Shown one piece after another: positions 1 through 10,670 of a DNA stretch of 64,000 nt (the first letter of the stretch is position 1; each line of letters starts with the position of its first letter). The notes under the pieces are model-generated. The model saw nothing but the letters and a program-made list of their open reading frames with translations, searched no databases and had not been told where the DNA came from. The stretch comes from Isoetes taiwanensis (Eukaryota > Streptophyta > Lycopodiopsida > Isoetales > Isoetaceae), in contig JAJEKV010000041.1 of the NCBI GenBank assembly GCA_021234155.1, positions 1,552,447 through 1,616,446 of the forward strand, read 5' to 3'. The position numbers and the translations under genes were made by a program.

Positions 1-117
1 CCTGATTTCACTTATTTGAAGATAAATGGCATGCTTTTCCTTTCTCTTCCCTAATCCATTCTCTTCCCCAATTCTTTATCCAACCCTTAAACATCTTCAG
101 TTTTACTATAAAAGCCT

Positions 118-954
118 TCATGGATTCTGTTTTTGGTAAGGGGGGAGAGAGCAATAGAAGGTCCTGAACTCATCACAGATTTTTTTACAGTTCAGCAACT
201 CTGTATTAAATTTGAATGGGATATTATGTCCTCCTTTAGAAGCAGCAGCTTTATCATCCAAAAATTGTGGTAGATGATCAGAAATAGAGTTTCCTGTATC
301 TCCAGTAACCACCAATGTATCCCATGTGGACATAGATTTGTTACATATGTAAAATCTGTCCAAAAGGCAGTAGGTTCTATTATCCCTTTTTCTTTTATTA
401 CTCCAGGAAAAGGTTTGTGATGAAGATGGGGGGATATATCTGAAATTGGACATTAGTAGATCCCATGCCATTTTTTCTTTCTTTGACATGTTCATTTTCT
501 TTCCCAATTTCTGATCCCATTCTGGTGTATTGTTGAAGTCTCCAGCTATGAGGTAGTTGTCCATTTGATTGCCTTCAATCCACTGTTTAATTTGTATCCA
601 CTGATCAGCTCTTTCACCTGGTTCTGTGGAAGCATACACATTAATTATTGCAATTTTCTCAGCTCCTTTTTCCAAAACAGCCACGGTCCATCTTCCTGAG
701 GCATGTACAACTTTCTGGCTACAAGAGAAGCCTTTCCACACCATGCAAATACCTCCTTTGGTTCCATCAGCAGGGGTATAGACTGAATCACCATTAGCAA
801 TGATCCAGGCACCCAAGTGTTGGGATTCAAAGCTCGGGAGTCTATGTTCTTGGAGAAGTATGATGTCAGCCTTCATCTCCCTAAGGGCTACGAGTGCTCT
901 CTTTCTTTTGAGGGGGCCCTTTATACCCCTCATATTCCATGTTACTATCCTCAT
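118..954 (-). CDS. LINE (L1-type) endonuclease domain, ORF2 N-terminus
   Basis: This is a 278-residue reading frame with the order of an apurinic/apyrimidinic-type endonuclease from the start of a plant L1-like ORF2. Visible catalytic motifs are TWNMRG near residue 5, QEHR near 35, YAST near 107, GDFNNTPEWDQ near 138, LLDRFYI near 198 and SDHLPQ near 226. These correspond to the metal-binding Asn/Glu, the catalytic Asp-x-Asn and the terminal Asp-His of the family. The enzyme nicks target DNA for target-primed reverse transcription. The frame ends at 118. Minus-strand LINE-like residues continue to the window edge in another frame, so the reverse transcriptase lies outside the window or is decayed. 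All key endonuclease residues look present, but the element is not intact here. Confidence 0.9.
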   Translation of the reverse strand: MRIVTWNMRGIKGPLKRKRALVALREMKADIILLQEHRLPSFESQHLGAWIIANGDSVYTPADGTKGGICMVWKGFSCSQKVVHASGRWTVAVLEKGAEKIAIINVYASTEPGERADQWIQIKQWIEGNQMDNYLIAGDFNNTPEWDQKLGKKMNMSKKEKMAWDLLMSNFRYIPPSSSQTFSWSNKRKRDNRTYCLLDRFYICNKSMSTWDTLVVTGDTGNSISDHLPQFLDDKAAASKGGHNIPFKFNTELLNCKKICDEFRTFYCSLPPYQKQNP

Positions 955-959
955 TAAGC

Positions 960-2041
960 AGGATATTTAATTTTTGCCTGAGACCTTAAGTTAAAGGCCG
1001 AGCTGTCAACTGAAAACTGAACTTTTTTGCTGCTCTTTTTGACCATTGGGGTGTAATATTTCTCCTGCTCCTCATTTGGTTTAGCCATAGTCTCATCTTT
1101 CTCGAGTTCATTTGGACTTATTGGGTTTGACCCCAGGCCATTTGATGTTTGAGTGAGTACTACCCGGCCATCTAGACTGATTAGTCTACTGGATTTCTCC
1201 AGTCCTAGGCTAGATGGTGTTATAGGCCTGTACTCAGATTGATCTACTTCACCTTGGCTGTTGTGCAAAGGACTTATGGGGATTGTGGTAGAAGGAACCA
1301 TATTTGTACCTCCTTCTGGACCAATTTCTGCTTCTGTCACATCAGAACCAATGGGTAGCACCTCCATAGGGGATCTGGTATAGAATTTATACTTGGAGTT
1401 GTCTTCCAAATTGTTTGCTGGAGTTGAGAACTCAGAGGGGGGACAGGGATTCTTTCACCATTTTCAATTTCCAATTCCCTCTCCATCATACCTAAGAGAA
1501 TATCACACATCTCAGGGCTGTTTGCAGTTTTCCCAGGGGTGGAAAAATTAATGTTCTTTGGTGTCATCTCTTCATGAATGTGAGATCCTTCTCCTTTGAG
1601 CAATAGAGTACCTCCCGAGGACATATCCGAGTCAGAGGACTCAGGATATTCATTTATTGGAGGAAGGTCTGATTCCTTTATGGTAAGAGTATTTTTCCGG
1701 AGTTGATGAGCAGGAGTCACCACCATATCATTTTGCTCAAAATTGATCACCTTCTTACCTTTATCCCCCTTCATGCTCATATCAGTAGGGCTTATTAAGT
1801 CTTTGGATTTCTCCAATCCTTAGCCTACTGGATTATTGAGGACCTTGAACTGATTTGCCAGTTTAGAATTTTGTTCTCTTATCTTCCACTGTTTCCTGAT
1901 ATTTTTCTCTTTGGTTTTGTTTTGCTGCTGCTCTATGTCCCGAGATCTTGCTCTCTCTTTCCTGGCTTTCTTGTATGCACTTCCATTCTTATTTTGCCTA
2001 CCCTTCTTGGTAGCTGGAGTCAATTCCCTTCTCTTGGTACC
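960..2041 (-). pseudogene. LINE ORF1/ORF2 linker region, low-complexity polar frames
   Basis: Three overlapping or adjacent minus-strand frames (about 960-1409, 1337-1816 and 1820-2041) lie directly upstream of the endonuclease in its direction of transcription. They are rich in Ser, Thr, Lys and Glu, with basic stretches near 1870-2000 (KKARKERARSRD), as in the poorly conserved stretch between the CCHC region of plant LINE ORF1 and the endonuclease. No domain is recognisable. The frames change where they overlap, which suggests frameshifts. The right edge coincides with the left arm of the foldback element at 2042, so upstream LINE sequence was cut off or displaced there. Confidence 0.55.
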
Positions 2042-2501
2042 ATACCAACTAAACATATCACTACCATTAACATTAATTAACACAAACCATTACATCCAAC
2101 AATCTAAAATTAAATCCCCCTTGAAACCCCCTTTGGTTTGGGTGCATATTCACACGGGGGGTGACTCCGAGCATCGAGAGCTGTTGGATAGGCATATTCA
2201 CCTCTTATTCCTTAATCTATACCGTACATAAAGTTCCTCGTTTGTGGGGTATGCATGTACAAAATTTGCCAGACTGTATAACAAGATTTGCAAAATACTA
2301 TAAGATTTGAGGTAATATACTACATGGTGTTGATTTTGTACATGTGAAACATAATTTTAGGAGCTCTCGCTGCCCTACGTCACCCCCGTGTGAATATGCA
2401 CCCAAACCAAAGGGGGTTTCAAGGGGGATTTAATTTTAGATTGTTGGATGTAATGGTTTGTGTTAATTAATGTTAATGGTAGTGATATGTTTAGTTGGTA
2501 T
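2042..2501. mobile_element. Foldback MITE with ~124-bp inverted arms
   Basis: The left arm 2042-2165 and right arm 2379-2501 are reverse complements over about 123 bases. The only difference I see is one extra G in a G-run (near 2160). The outer ends begin ATACCAACTAAACATATCAC. The 213-base centre continues to pair only weakly (CGAGAGCT near 2175 with its complement near 2362). There is no coding capacity. No convincing target duplication is visible at the edges, so the superfamily is not assigned. It sits at the broken upstream edge of the LINE linker frames. Near-identical arms would give a long RNA hairpin if transcribed. Confidence 0.85.
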
Positions 2502-4955
2502 ATTTAACTCAAAATTTTTTTGCCCCTTCGGGGCCTGGGGATGGTGTGGGGGTTAATAAATATAGTCGGAAACATATGTATACATCACAAGAAAAAAAAA
2601 TATAACATATATAGCGAGAATATCTAATGGTTGAATATCACCATTTTCGACAATATGCTCTTCAAATTGCGGTACATAATAACTCTTTTAAAATGGTATT
2701 GCAAGCAAGATAGTGATTTGTTTATTACCATATGACAATACGCTAATAAGTTCCTTGGCTAAGCATAAAGAGGATTATGCACAATCAACATAGGAAGATA
2801 GATAACAAAAAGGACACAATGAAATATTCAAACCATTATATGTGATGCAGTAATTGGAACCACCTTTATGATCCATTGATAAAGCTGTGGCAAAATTGCA
2901 TTGCCAGATAAAGGAAAACCTTCAACAGGACAAACCTGGTTGAATGATGAACATGAGAAACCTTTCTTCCTGCTGTCTTCCTGCTTGAATGGTCATCAGG
3001 GACAAACCCCGTAATGGTAATATGGTGAATCCATATTTGTACCACATTTTGCAGCGCAAATATCTTGTTCAAAATGTACATGAAATAACATGTGCAGATA
3101 AAAGAACTAGAATTGCACTTGCATCCAACAAGAACAAGTCTATCCAAATCAAGTGCACATGCAGCTTTTGCATCATTTACTTGTTCCGATCATAACTGGT
3201 CATTTGTTCTTTCAAGGAGATAGTAACCACCTATGTAATGAATAGATCATAACAGCAATGACCTGTTTAGACTCAAGAAGTATGTATACACAGTACCAGA
3301 ATTAAAGGGTGAGAAACAAAATAATTACCTCGATTTCTGTGTCTTGATGGAAGGTCTTCTTTAATTTCAATAGCTTCTTGAGTGAACAGCTCTTCTATCA
3401 CTTCTTTTGCATTAGCCTTTCTCAATGGCCCTTGTAGCATATGTCTGCAAACACACAACAACAAATTTCTTAGTAGATAAAGCTAGTTGCCTACAAAGAA
3501 TAGAAATGGGTTGCTCTACAGAGAGCAAAGGAAGCTAAGAAGCCTCCTCTAAGGTTTCATTTTGCAATCTTCCCAGCTTTAAAGTGTCCAAACTTGCGGA
3601 CACTTTCGGGGAGACAATGGCAAAATTCCATGTATCCACGTTAAACAAATGTCTAGATCTTTGCTAGAATCGGTACAGTAGAGCAATTTCAATCAAACCT
3701 AGTAAGAAGCTTTGGACACAGATTGCAATAAGGTTTAAGATTTAGTAAGGTGATTGCCATGCTTTTAGCATGCGAAATATGTAGAAATTAATCGGGATAT
3801 AGGCTTTATTATGAGGTAAACTAAAGATCAGATCTCAGATTTTCAGCAGATTATAAATTATGCAATCCATGTAGAAGAATGAACATCTCGAACTCAAGGT
3901 GTAATATTAGTGATCTCCTTCGACGAAGAGCTTACACGACTCCCCAAAAGGGTCATTCGTGATCTTACATAAAAGGATTAATCAAAACCAGCTACCAGCT
4001 TTCGTAACTAGACCAATGGCACTTTCTGAATCAACAAATTGCCCCCGATCGAAAGTGACAATCACAATCATGGTCTCACTGCTCCAGAAAATAGCATTCT
4101 TGACAATCTTCTCTTCACGAATTTCCATTAGCAATACTTCAAAGGTAAAGGTTAAGACTGTAAAGGTTATGCCATTCATGCAGCAAAGTCAGACTTCTGC
4201 CTTTCCTTCCTCTTTGAGTCATGGCCAATTGGATTAGAAAGCTTGGCCCTAATCCCCAAAAAGTTTTGTCCTTGCATCCTAAAACAGCACGGTAGAATTG
4301 GTTGCCAATACTTGTTGTATGTGGCCCATTGCAGCAAGATTAAATCCCATGGTCCCTTTTATAGCAGGATGAACCGCTGAGAGAAGCATGGATCTAGCTA
4401 ATGAATTTGCAAGAAGTTTAAGACTCTACCCACGGATTTTGCTTGGCAGACCATCCCGGCCTGCATCGTTAAGAGCCGAAACCCTGATCCCTAACTCCAA
4501 ATTAAAAAACAATACCTTTTTGCTTTGTATGGAGTGTGATGCCAAGTTTTGAAACGATCAGAGCCAGTCTTGCTGCTTGCATCGAAATCCTATTTCTTTG
4601 TGGGGTCCAAGCAATCGGAAAGCAGAGAACAAAACCCTAAAACACATGAGCTCGATATTACACCTTAACTTTGGATTTTGTTTAGGGGAAAAATACACGA
4701 GGGAAATAGACCATGAAATAGGGTGTTTATTCTGAGCCATTGATTAAGGACTCAAGGACTTAATCTTGACCATTAAAAGAAATGCATGGCACGAGCATCA
4801 TGCAAACATGGGTCTAAACCATTGAGAATATGAAATTGGAAAATGAAAATACAACGCGCACTCTAGATGTACGCATTAGTACACCCCCTGAAATACGGCC
4901 ATCAAATCATATAAAAACCATAGGAAAAAACGTACAAAAATACAAAAAAAACCCC
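2502..4955. other. Mostly unassigned stretch between LINE fragments
   Basis: Apart from the exon-like fragment at 2930-3446, nothing convincing is seen. At 2525-2570 a CCCCTTCGGGGCC hairpin followed by GTTAATAAAT echoes, in the opposite orientation, the 3' ends of the LINE family found at 24.9, 52.3 and 52.4 kb. It may be a short plus-strand LINE 3' stub. A 65-codon minus frame at 3982-4179 has unremarkable composition and no recognisable motif. Confidence 0.4.
2930..3446 (-). pseudogene. Unrecognised exon-like fragment(s)
   Basis: A clear exon-like block lies at about 3331-3446. It has a pyrimidine-rich acceptor, an open frame reading HMLQGPLRKANAKEVIEELF followed by acidic residues and PSRHRNRG, and a good donor (G/gtaatt). 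A second open stretch further along the minus strand, about 2932-3075, reads NVVQIWIHHITITGFVPDD followed by RKTAGRKVSHVHH. It resembles a beta-rich domain, but I cannot name the family. I could not find an acceptor for the second block that keeps the reading phase. This may be a partial host gene, a captured gene fragment or a pseudogene. Confidence 0.35.
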
Positions 4956-5773
4956 CTGTTATTATGCTACATATTCATGAATTTTCAGAGGAATGGCTTT
5001 GGATGGTTCGGACACGACATGCCTGAAACCCTTACAAACACCACCTCCATGAAGTCTTAAACAACATACATTGCAAGGACTTGGGAGACCTTGCCAATTG
5101 ATGTTTAAATTTCTCTGTTCCCCAAAGAAATCCTGATATTGGACTGAGGATGGGATCGGTTTTAAGATATCGATTTGGATCCAAACCCTTGGTGCTCTCT
5201 CAGGAACAGCTTCCCATCCAATGTATTCTCCAATTGAGGAGAATAACCTCCTAAAGATGTCCTCATGCCAATAGATTGGGCTAAGACCTTGTACAGAGCA
5301 AGAGGCCGGGTGGAAAAGCTCTTTGAGGTTCTGTGGGTCAAATTTTGCCTTCCATTTCTGAAAGTAGAATTGGGTATTGGCTTTAAAAATGGTTCCTTGT
5401 TTCAAGAGAAGCTGGACAGATTGTTCATTCCCACATTCTACCACAAAGAACGGAAAATCCAACCAATACATTCCTGTTACCTCAATATTCTTGTTTATTT
5501 TGCAAATTTCATTTCTTAACAGACTTAGCTTTACTCCTTCATCCTAATACATCCGATTACTGCCCTGCTTTCGAGCTGTTTAAGTCTACCAGGAACAAAA
5601 ACGTGTTGAAGAGAAGGGATACCTCTGAATTCATGGCTGCTCCTCCTTTTCATTTTGTCCAGTTGGGCCCTCTGTTCAGCATTAATCTCGTCCAGTATCG
5701 GCTGCACCAAGTGGGACTGCATTTGAATAGGAGATATCGACTGCGACCTTGTCATCCTGCTGCCTCCTGCCAT
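4956..5773 (-). pseudogene. LINE ORF1 fragment, DUF4283 plus CCHC-like region
   Basis: The minus-strand frame at about 4962-5520 has the pattern of the plant DUF4283 nucleic-acid-binding domain: a strand ending GMYWLDFPFFVVECG, then VQLLLKQGTIF, FQKWKAKFDP, and a linker to RVWIQIDILKPIPSSVQY. It ends in a degenerate Cys-rich segment (SPCNVCCLRLHGGG) where zf-CCHC_4 normally follows. An upstream frame (5545-5773) rich in Arg and Ser, ending RAVIGCIRMKE, continues into it after a frameshift near 5540. Plant LINE ORF1 proteins of this type bind the element RNA. The zinc knuckle is damaged and the 3' side stops near 4956, so it is a fragment. Whether it belongs to the same copy as the endonuclease at 118-954 is unproven. 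Confidence 0.7.
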
Positions 5774-6217
5774 GCTTGGAATAAGCCAATCTCCACAGGT
5801 AAAGAAGGTTTAGGGAATTTACTAGACCGGTCAGTGAGGAGGGAAGCCGAGGATGGCGGGAGGGAGGCGCTCGAACCCTAAGCTGAAGGCATGAGATACT
5901 TTGCCATCCTTGAAGAAGGGAGGAAGATCTCATGTGGTTGGCTAGATGAGGAAGATGAAATCTTATGGAAGAAAATCTTATGGAAGAGCTTGGTTTACCA
6001 CCAATTCTTTCCAGACGATCTCTTCCATCCTATCTTTCCTTTCCTTATAGTGGAGGAAGATCTTGAAGTTCAGGTAGTGGAGGCTTGGTTAGGAGAATTT
6101 GTAGGAGATAGGAACTGCCCTGCAGCTGGGGTCTTCAACCCTTTCTGCTCTTGGTCTGAGAGTAGGATCATAGTAAGAATTTTCGTTTCAGCTTGATTGC
6201 ATGCTGGTTGGTAGGGT

Positions 6218-6583
6218 TTGTCAAGTAAAAATAAAAAAATGGTGTGTGGGGCCGTTATAGATGGAATGAAAAATCCCACCTCGGGGTCTGTGAAGGTGGC
6301 AATAGGAGGGAACAGAATGTCGACTAGGGTTGTAGGGCCAATAGCAGGACAACTGGAGAGCCTCGGGAATGGGAATTTGGGGGAAAAAGGTACAAGGGAC
6401 GGGCAGGAAACAGCGAAACAGGGGATAGAAGGAACAGGGGACAGGGGAAAGGACATTGACAGTCAAATGATGAGGTATTTTGGGCAGATGTCACATCAGG
6501 ACAAGATTCAACTTTTAGAAATGGTACACTGTATGACAGGAAAGGGGATAAAAGAATTGGATAACAGTAAAAAAACCATATGA
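6218..6583 (+). CDS. Hypothetical ORF, 121 codons, function unknown
   Basis: This is an open frame with a Gly- and Lys-rich N-terminal two thirds and a more regular C-terminal end (DSQMMRYFGQMSHQDKIQLL). I do not recognise a family. Base composition is purine-rich on this strand. There is no splice context or neighbour supporting a gene, and a minus-strand frame of similar length overlaps it. It may be a piece of LINE 5' region or chance. Confidence 0.2.
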   Translation: MSSKNKKMVCGAVIDGMKNPTSGSVKVAIGGNRMSTRVVGPIAGQLESLGNGNLGEKGTRDGQETAKQGIEGTGDRGKDIDSQMMRYFGQMSHQDKIQLLEMVHCMTGKGIKELDNSKKTI

Positions 6584-7050
6584 AAAAATTTGAAGCTCAA
6601 TTGTACGCCCTTTTTCTCTGCTCTTGCAATGCTAGAGGCTCTGCCATATTAGCGATGGTGATACTAAGTAGAAACTTGATTAATGTTTTTTTTTTTGTTA
6701 GGGAGTTGCCTCATAGTTTCTTGCAAAGTCTGGTGCATTAGCGCCTCAATTTCTTGCTACTTTCTTATTTTTGCTGCTCTATTTGTTCCGGCTATGGTGG
6801 TGCTTGTCTAAGGCTTCAATTTTGTAGTTTAGAAGTAAGAAATGCAAGATCTGGCTTGCATGCTTGATTTTGACAGCAAATCCAATATACTTTTCGAGAT
6901 CTATAGGTCTGAGCGAGTTTCAAGGACTTCTTTTAGCTTTGTTTTTTGTGTAGATTTTCCCAAGAATATCCGATATGCAGCAGGTAACTTGCAATCTTTA
7001 TTCTTCTTTAGTGTCTTTTTTTTTTTTTTAATCTTTACACACACATGCAG

Positions 7051-7633
7051 AACTTGATCTAGAAGACGAAGATAATGAAGAAGATTTTGAGGTTGATATG
7101 TGGAAGGAATATGGGGACAAGGAGATGAGAGAGTATGAGAAGGATGTGGAAAAGATGCTAGAGTTATTTTTTCTTGATTCTGATAGTAATAAGGAGAACA
7201 TTTCTACCAGAGAACATTCTGATTCTAGTAGAAAATCAGTGCTATTTCTTGATCTTGATGATGATCTTGTGAAGGTGAGAAGAAGTTACCTGTTGATAAG
7301 AAGATTGAAGACTTGGATTTAAGGGAGTTTGCCAGAATGTTGGAAAGATTCATGTTGCATGTTTGCAAATTAAATGGCTAACTCTATCCCCAACAGAATG
7401 TAAGCTTCTATTTATGTTTTACTTATTTGATCTTGTTAATTATACTAACTGTTTCTAACTTTGTTTGCAGGTTACAAGATATGTTCAGAAAATCTAGAGC
7501 AATAATTAAAAGAGCTCAAGAAGTTAGAATTGGTTTAACAGGAATTGAAGAGGTTCCATTTGAGATTAAGAGAAGTCCCATCTTTGCTAATGTAAGGAAG
7601 GCATGTATACCTAGCATGAGAAGATCTCCAAAG
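7051..7633 (+). pseudogene. Two exon-like blocks of an unrecognised acidic/basic protein
   Basis: Block one (7051-7274) follows a T-rich tract and a CATGCAG acceptor and ends AAG/gtgaga. It encodes an acidic stretch (LDLEDEDNEEDFEVDMWKEY), then a helical segment and a Ser/Asp-rich tail. Block two (7471-7633) follows TTTGTTTGCAG and ends AAG/gtacat. In one frame it reads LQDMFRKSRAIIKRAQEVR, then VPFEIKRSPIF. Splice signals at both ends look real, but the direct junction does not keep the frame. Either a small exon is missing from my reading or the gene is decayed. No family is recognised. Further weak plus-strand frames follow to about 8017. Confidence 0.35.
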
Positions 7634-7639
7634 GTACAT

Positions 7640-9010
7640 AGTGTTTGTGGGAAAAGAAAAAAAGTGGATGAGATGAGATAAGTTACATTACAGAGTTAGC
7701 TCTTTATCCGATATTGATCATAATGTGTTTAGTCAAGGGGGATTGCAGAGGCACTAATGTTTCAATGGAGAGTTATCAAGGAGAAGCATTCAGATTGCCT
7801 GTCCAATGCTTTGAAGAGGATGTTTCCACGTTTATGTGAACCAGGTGACAAGCATACAGAGCAACACATCATTATAAATCTCCTTTTATCATCCAAGAGA
7901 TTCCATGTACATGCATCAGAATTCCGGTTTCCGTTCAAGTTCAGGGTTTTCGAGCTCCTTCAAATGACTCTTCAACAGGTAATTCAAGTTCAAGATTTTG
8001 TTCTTCAAGTTGTCTAAGATTTTTTCTTCAAGTTCTTTGTACCAAGTGCTGTGAATTCAGCTTTGCTTAAGGTTGGAATAGTTAAGATGCAAAGAATGAC
8101 GATGTTGATGCTTCAAAAATTGTACCTGCTATAGTTCAAATTGTGTGCTAAGGTTTAGTCACTCAAGCTCGTAATGAATTGGATGACCCTTTTTTTTTAC
8201 ACGGTTTCGGTAGAAGAGAGATTGCTAGGCAGAATGAGAGACTGAGGAAGGCATTCAATTTGAATGTTGAATGTGGCTCAACTCGTATTGTAGGTGGTAT
8301 TCAACATCTGTATCATTGTAGATGTGTCTGAAATTGTGAAGAAAATTGTAGATCTGTTTGAAATTGTGAAGAAAATCACTAGAAGTGGAAGTTGATGTTT
8401 TTGATGTTTGTTTTTCTCCAAGGAGGATTCACTTGTGTTATGCGTATAAACTATCTGACTCTACGATAAGGGGTTTTTTATTGTCTATTTCGTACTTATA
8501 ATAAGAGGTATTTACCATTTATTTTATTTGTCTAGTTGTATTTTAAGGAGCGTAAGAGTATATCAAGCCAGTTTTCTGCGTATCATAAGGGGTTTTTTCC
8601 TGATGCTAGGAACGCAGATGCCATATCCAAAATTCCTATAGGTGAATCCCCTAGGGTTTTTCTCATGGTAAAACTTTTTGAAAACTTAGTACAAAACTTT
8701 TTACTTGCATTCTACTAGTTCTTACTATTGATTCTAAATTTCTTACTATTGGTTCTGTATTTTTTACCTTTCATTCTGGAGAATTTTATCCTATTTTCTT
8801 ATAAGTCTTAAACAATTGTTACTAGACTTTCTGATTGAAGCTTAAATACCCAACAATTTTACAAGTCTTTTCGAGTTTGAAAATATGCCACGTGTCAATA
8901 CCATATTCAATATGGGAGCAAAAGGTGGCCTAGATGTACTTTATGTGCTTCTCAAACTACTCCCCCAAACACCTCCATATGGATAAATAAGGAATATAAA
9001 ATAGAATAGA
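7640..9010. other. No recognisable gene
   Basis: AT-rich sequence with short plus-strand frames at 7757-8017 and 8536-8718 that have no motif I recognise. A short near-repeat of a GTAGAT/GTGTCTGAAATTGTGAAG phrase occurs near 8310-8370. Confidence 0.4.
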
Positions 9011-9011
9011 A

Positions 9012-9723
9012 TAGATTTTTTATCGTCCACGGAGACCAATTGGCCTATGGGACCCAAACAAAAAGAGAGCAGCAAACGTATTACTGTCAGGATTAAAAAA
9101 CCCCCGCCCCGAAGGGTTTTCGAGGGAAAAACCTTAGCAGTAATAAGTATGCTGGTTACTGTACAATTGTATATGACAATTCAATACTGTCCCGGGGGAC
9201 ACAACTGAGTCCGTGCATCTATAACCTCCTGGAGGTATGACCCCAACAAGCCCACTGACGCCGTATTCAATAACTCATGCAACGGCTAGCCAGTCACCAG
9301 TAACCGAATATACCGCACACGGATATGGGCAAACGCTGGGCAGATCTGGAGGGCATGACATTCATCTTCAATGGCGCCCTGGTGGCAACACTGACAAAGC
9401 CTCTCCTCCCGTGCTTCTCGAGTCCAACGCCCTATCTCAATGCAGAGACGATGTGCACCCGTGCGAGTGGAAGCTATAAGTTTGCGCTTCTTCATGGGCA
9501 AATGGGTGCACAAGTACTAGTGTGGGCCTCTCATGAGCCTAGGATTGACTTGCTGCTGATAGTGTACCAGCTCAACGTGCGTCAGAGCATTTGCATCCCA
9601 GAGCTTGCGAAGGAAAGTAGCATCTAGGTACAGCTTTAGTGCATTATGATCCTTCTTTGTCCATACATGTACGAAACAAGCAGCAATCGGGCCGGAGAAT
9701 GCAATAGCGTTGTAGGGACGCAA
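9012..9723 (-). mobile_element. 5'-truncated LINE: ORF2 C-terminal zinc-finger region and 3' end
   Basis: Minus-strand frames (9517-9723, then 9286-9513) match the C-terminal tail of non-LTR reverse transcriptases. They read HLPMKKRKLIASTRTGAHRL, then IEIGRW, REERLCQCCHQG, IEDECHALQICPAF and RVRYIRLL. The Cys-Cys-His-Cys set is the usual CCHC-like element after the RT. Downstream on the minus strand, a 3' end with a GGTCCCATAGGCC-type hairpin near 9035-9055 abuts an (ATAGA)n-like tail at 9005-9016. It is 5'-truncated, as usual for LINEs. It belongs to the same broad family as copies near 25 and 53 kb but lacks their extended C-terminal tail. Confidence 0.8.
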
Positions 9724-10470
9724 CTATAAATCGAGCAAGTTCAAATTGGCACAACATGAAACCTATATGCAAAGGCACCATATCCATTATTAGGGTTTGC
9801 ATCAGATTTTGGGGATTAGGCCCAAATGCAACAAATTTCTGATTAGGTGTTTGTCGATAAATATGGAGTAAGAAATGATCTTATTCAAGCTTTCTCCAAT
9901 AGCGCGTATGTTGCATGCAAGTCAAGCTGCTAAAGAATCACCCTTTGATATGTTGGGCCAACTTAACCAAAAATATCTAGATCATTTGGACTATTACCTA
10001 GCATCAACAGGAAGAAAAACATTCATGCAATTTCATACTGGTCTTTTCCATTTTGTTGGGCATATTCTTCAACAACTTCAGCTTCAATATAAGAAAACAA
10101 CATCAAGATGTCAAGATGTGGTATGCATAGATAGAACTTATCTATTTTTAAACACAAAATCATGGATTAGAACTTAGTTGGGCGATGTCTTCTAGCATCA
10201 CTATATGTTGCAGCAAAGCCTGCAAAAAGCCACGTCTTCTCTATCAAAACCTGCAGAGCAACAAACACCTCTGCGAAATTGAAATCGCATGTCTATCATG
10301 ACCGTACACAGAAATGTTCTGTTGTATGAAAGGCCTCTCGTTCTGGAACTAAATTTGACTTTGGCACAGCATTGAAAAGGCAAAAACATTGAAAAGCAAG
10401 ACGCTTGACTTGGAAACGTGCACCAGCGGAATCATTGGAGCCAGTTCATATATGCCCTTTTGCAACGTCA
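9724..10470. other. No recognisable gene
   Basis: A plus-strand frame at 9875-10177 (100 codons) has no recognisable domain and no splice context. Nothing else is supported here. Confidence 0.4.
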
Positions 10471-10478
10471 AAGATAAT

Positions 10479-10670
10479 TTCGGAAGGAGAAATTTCACTC
10501 ATCTTGAAATTTCTCCAGGAAATTTTGAGTTGACCTGGCGGGCCACGAGCGGCGGAGCCGCGAATGGCCCCGCCAGGTCTGCTCAAAATTTCCTCCGCGA
10601 GTGGCCCCGCCGGGTCTGCTCAAAATTTCCTGGAGAAATTTCAACGGTGAGTGAAATTCTCCAACGAAAT
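10479..10670. repeat. GC-rich foldback palindrome
   Basis: The left half (10481-10555, containing GAAATTTCTCCAGGAAATTT) and the right half (10597-10668) are imperfect reverse complements. Their AT-rich outer arms surround a GC-rich centre with GGCCCCGCC motifs. The centre contains a 37-bp tandem duplication: the TGGCCCCGCC to CAAAATTTCCT phrase starts at 10565 and again at 10602. A further inverted match lies at 10665-10690 and 11199-11223 (CGAAATTTT..ACCTTAAAATTT and its complement), so the whole unit may run to about 11223. No coding capacity is seen. It is probably a MITE, superfamily unknown. Confidence 0.7.

Noticed and set aside
2521-2575. Hairpin plus GTTAATAAAT as a definite plus-strand LINE 3' end
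   Set aside because: The similarity to the minus-strand 3' ends is short and no coding remnant adjoins, so it is only mentioned as a possibility.
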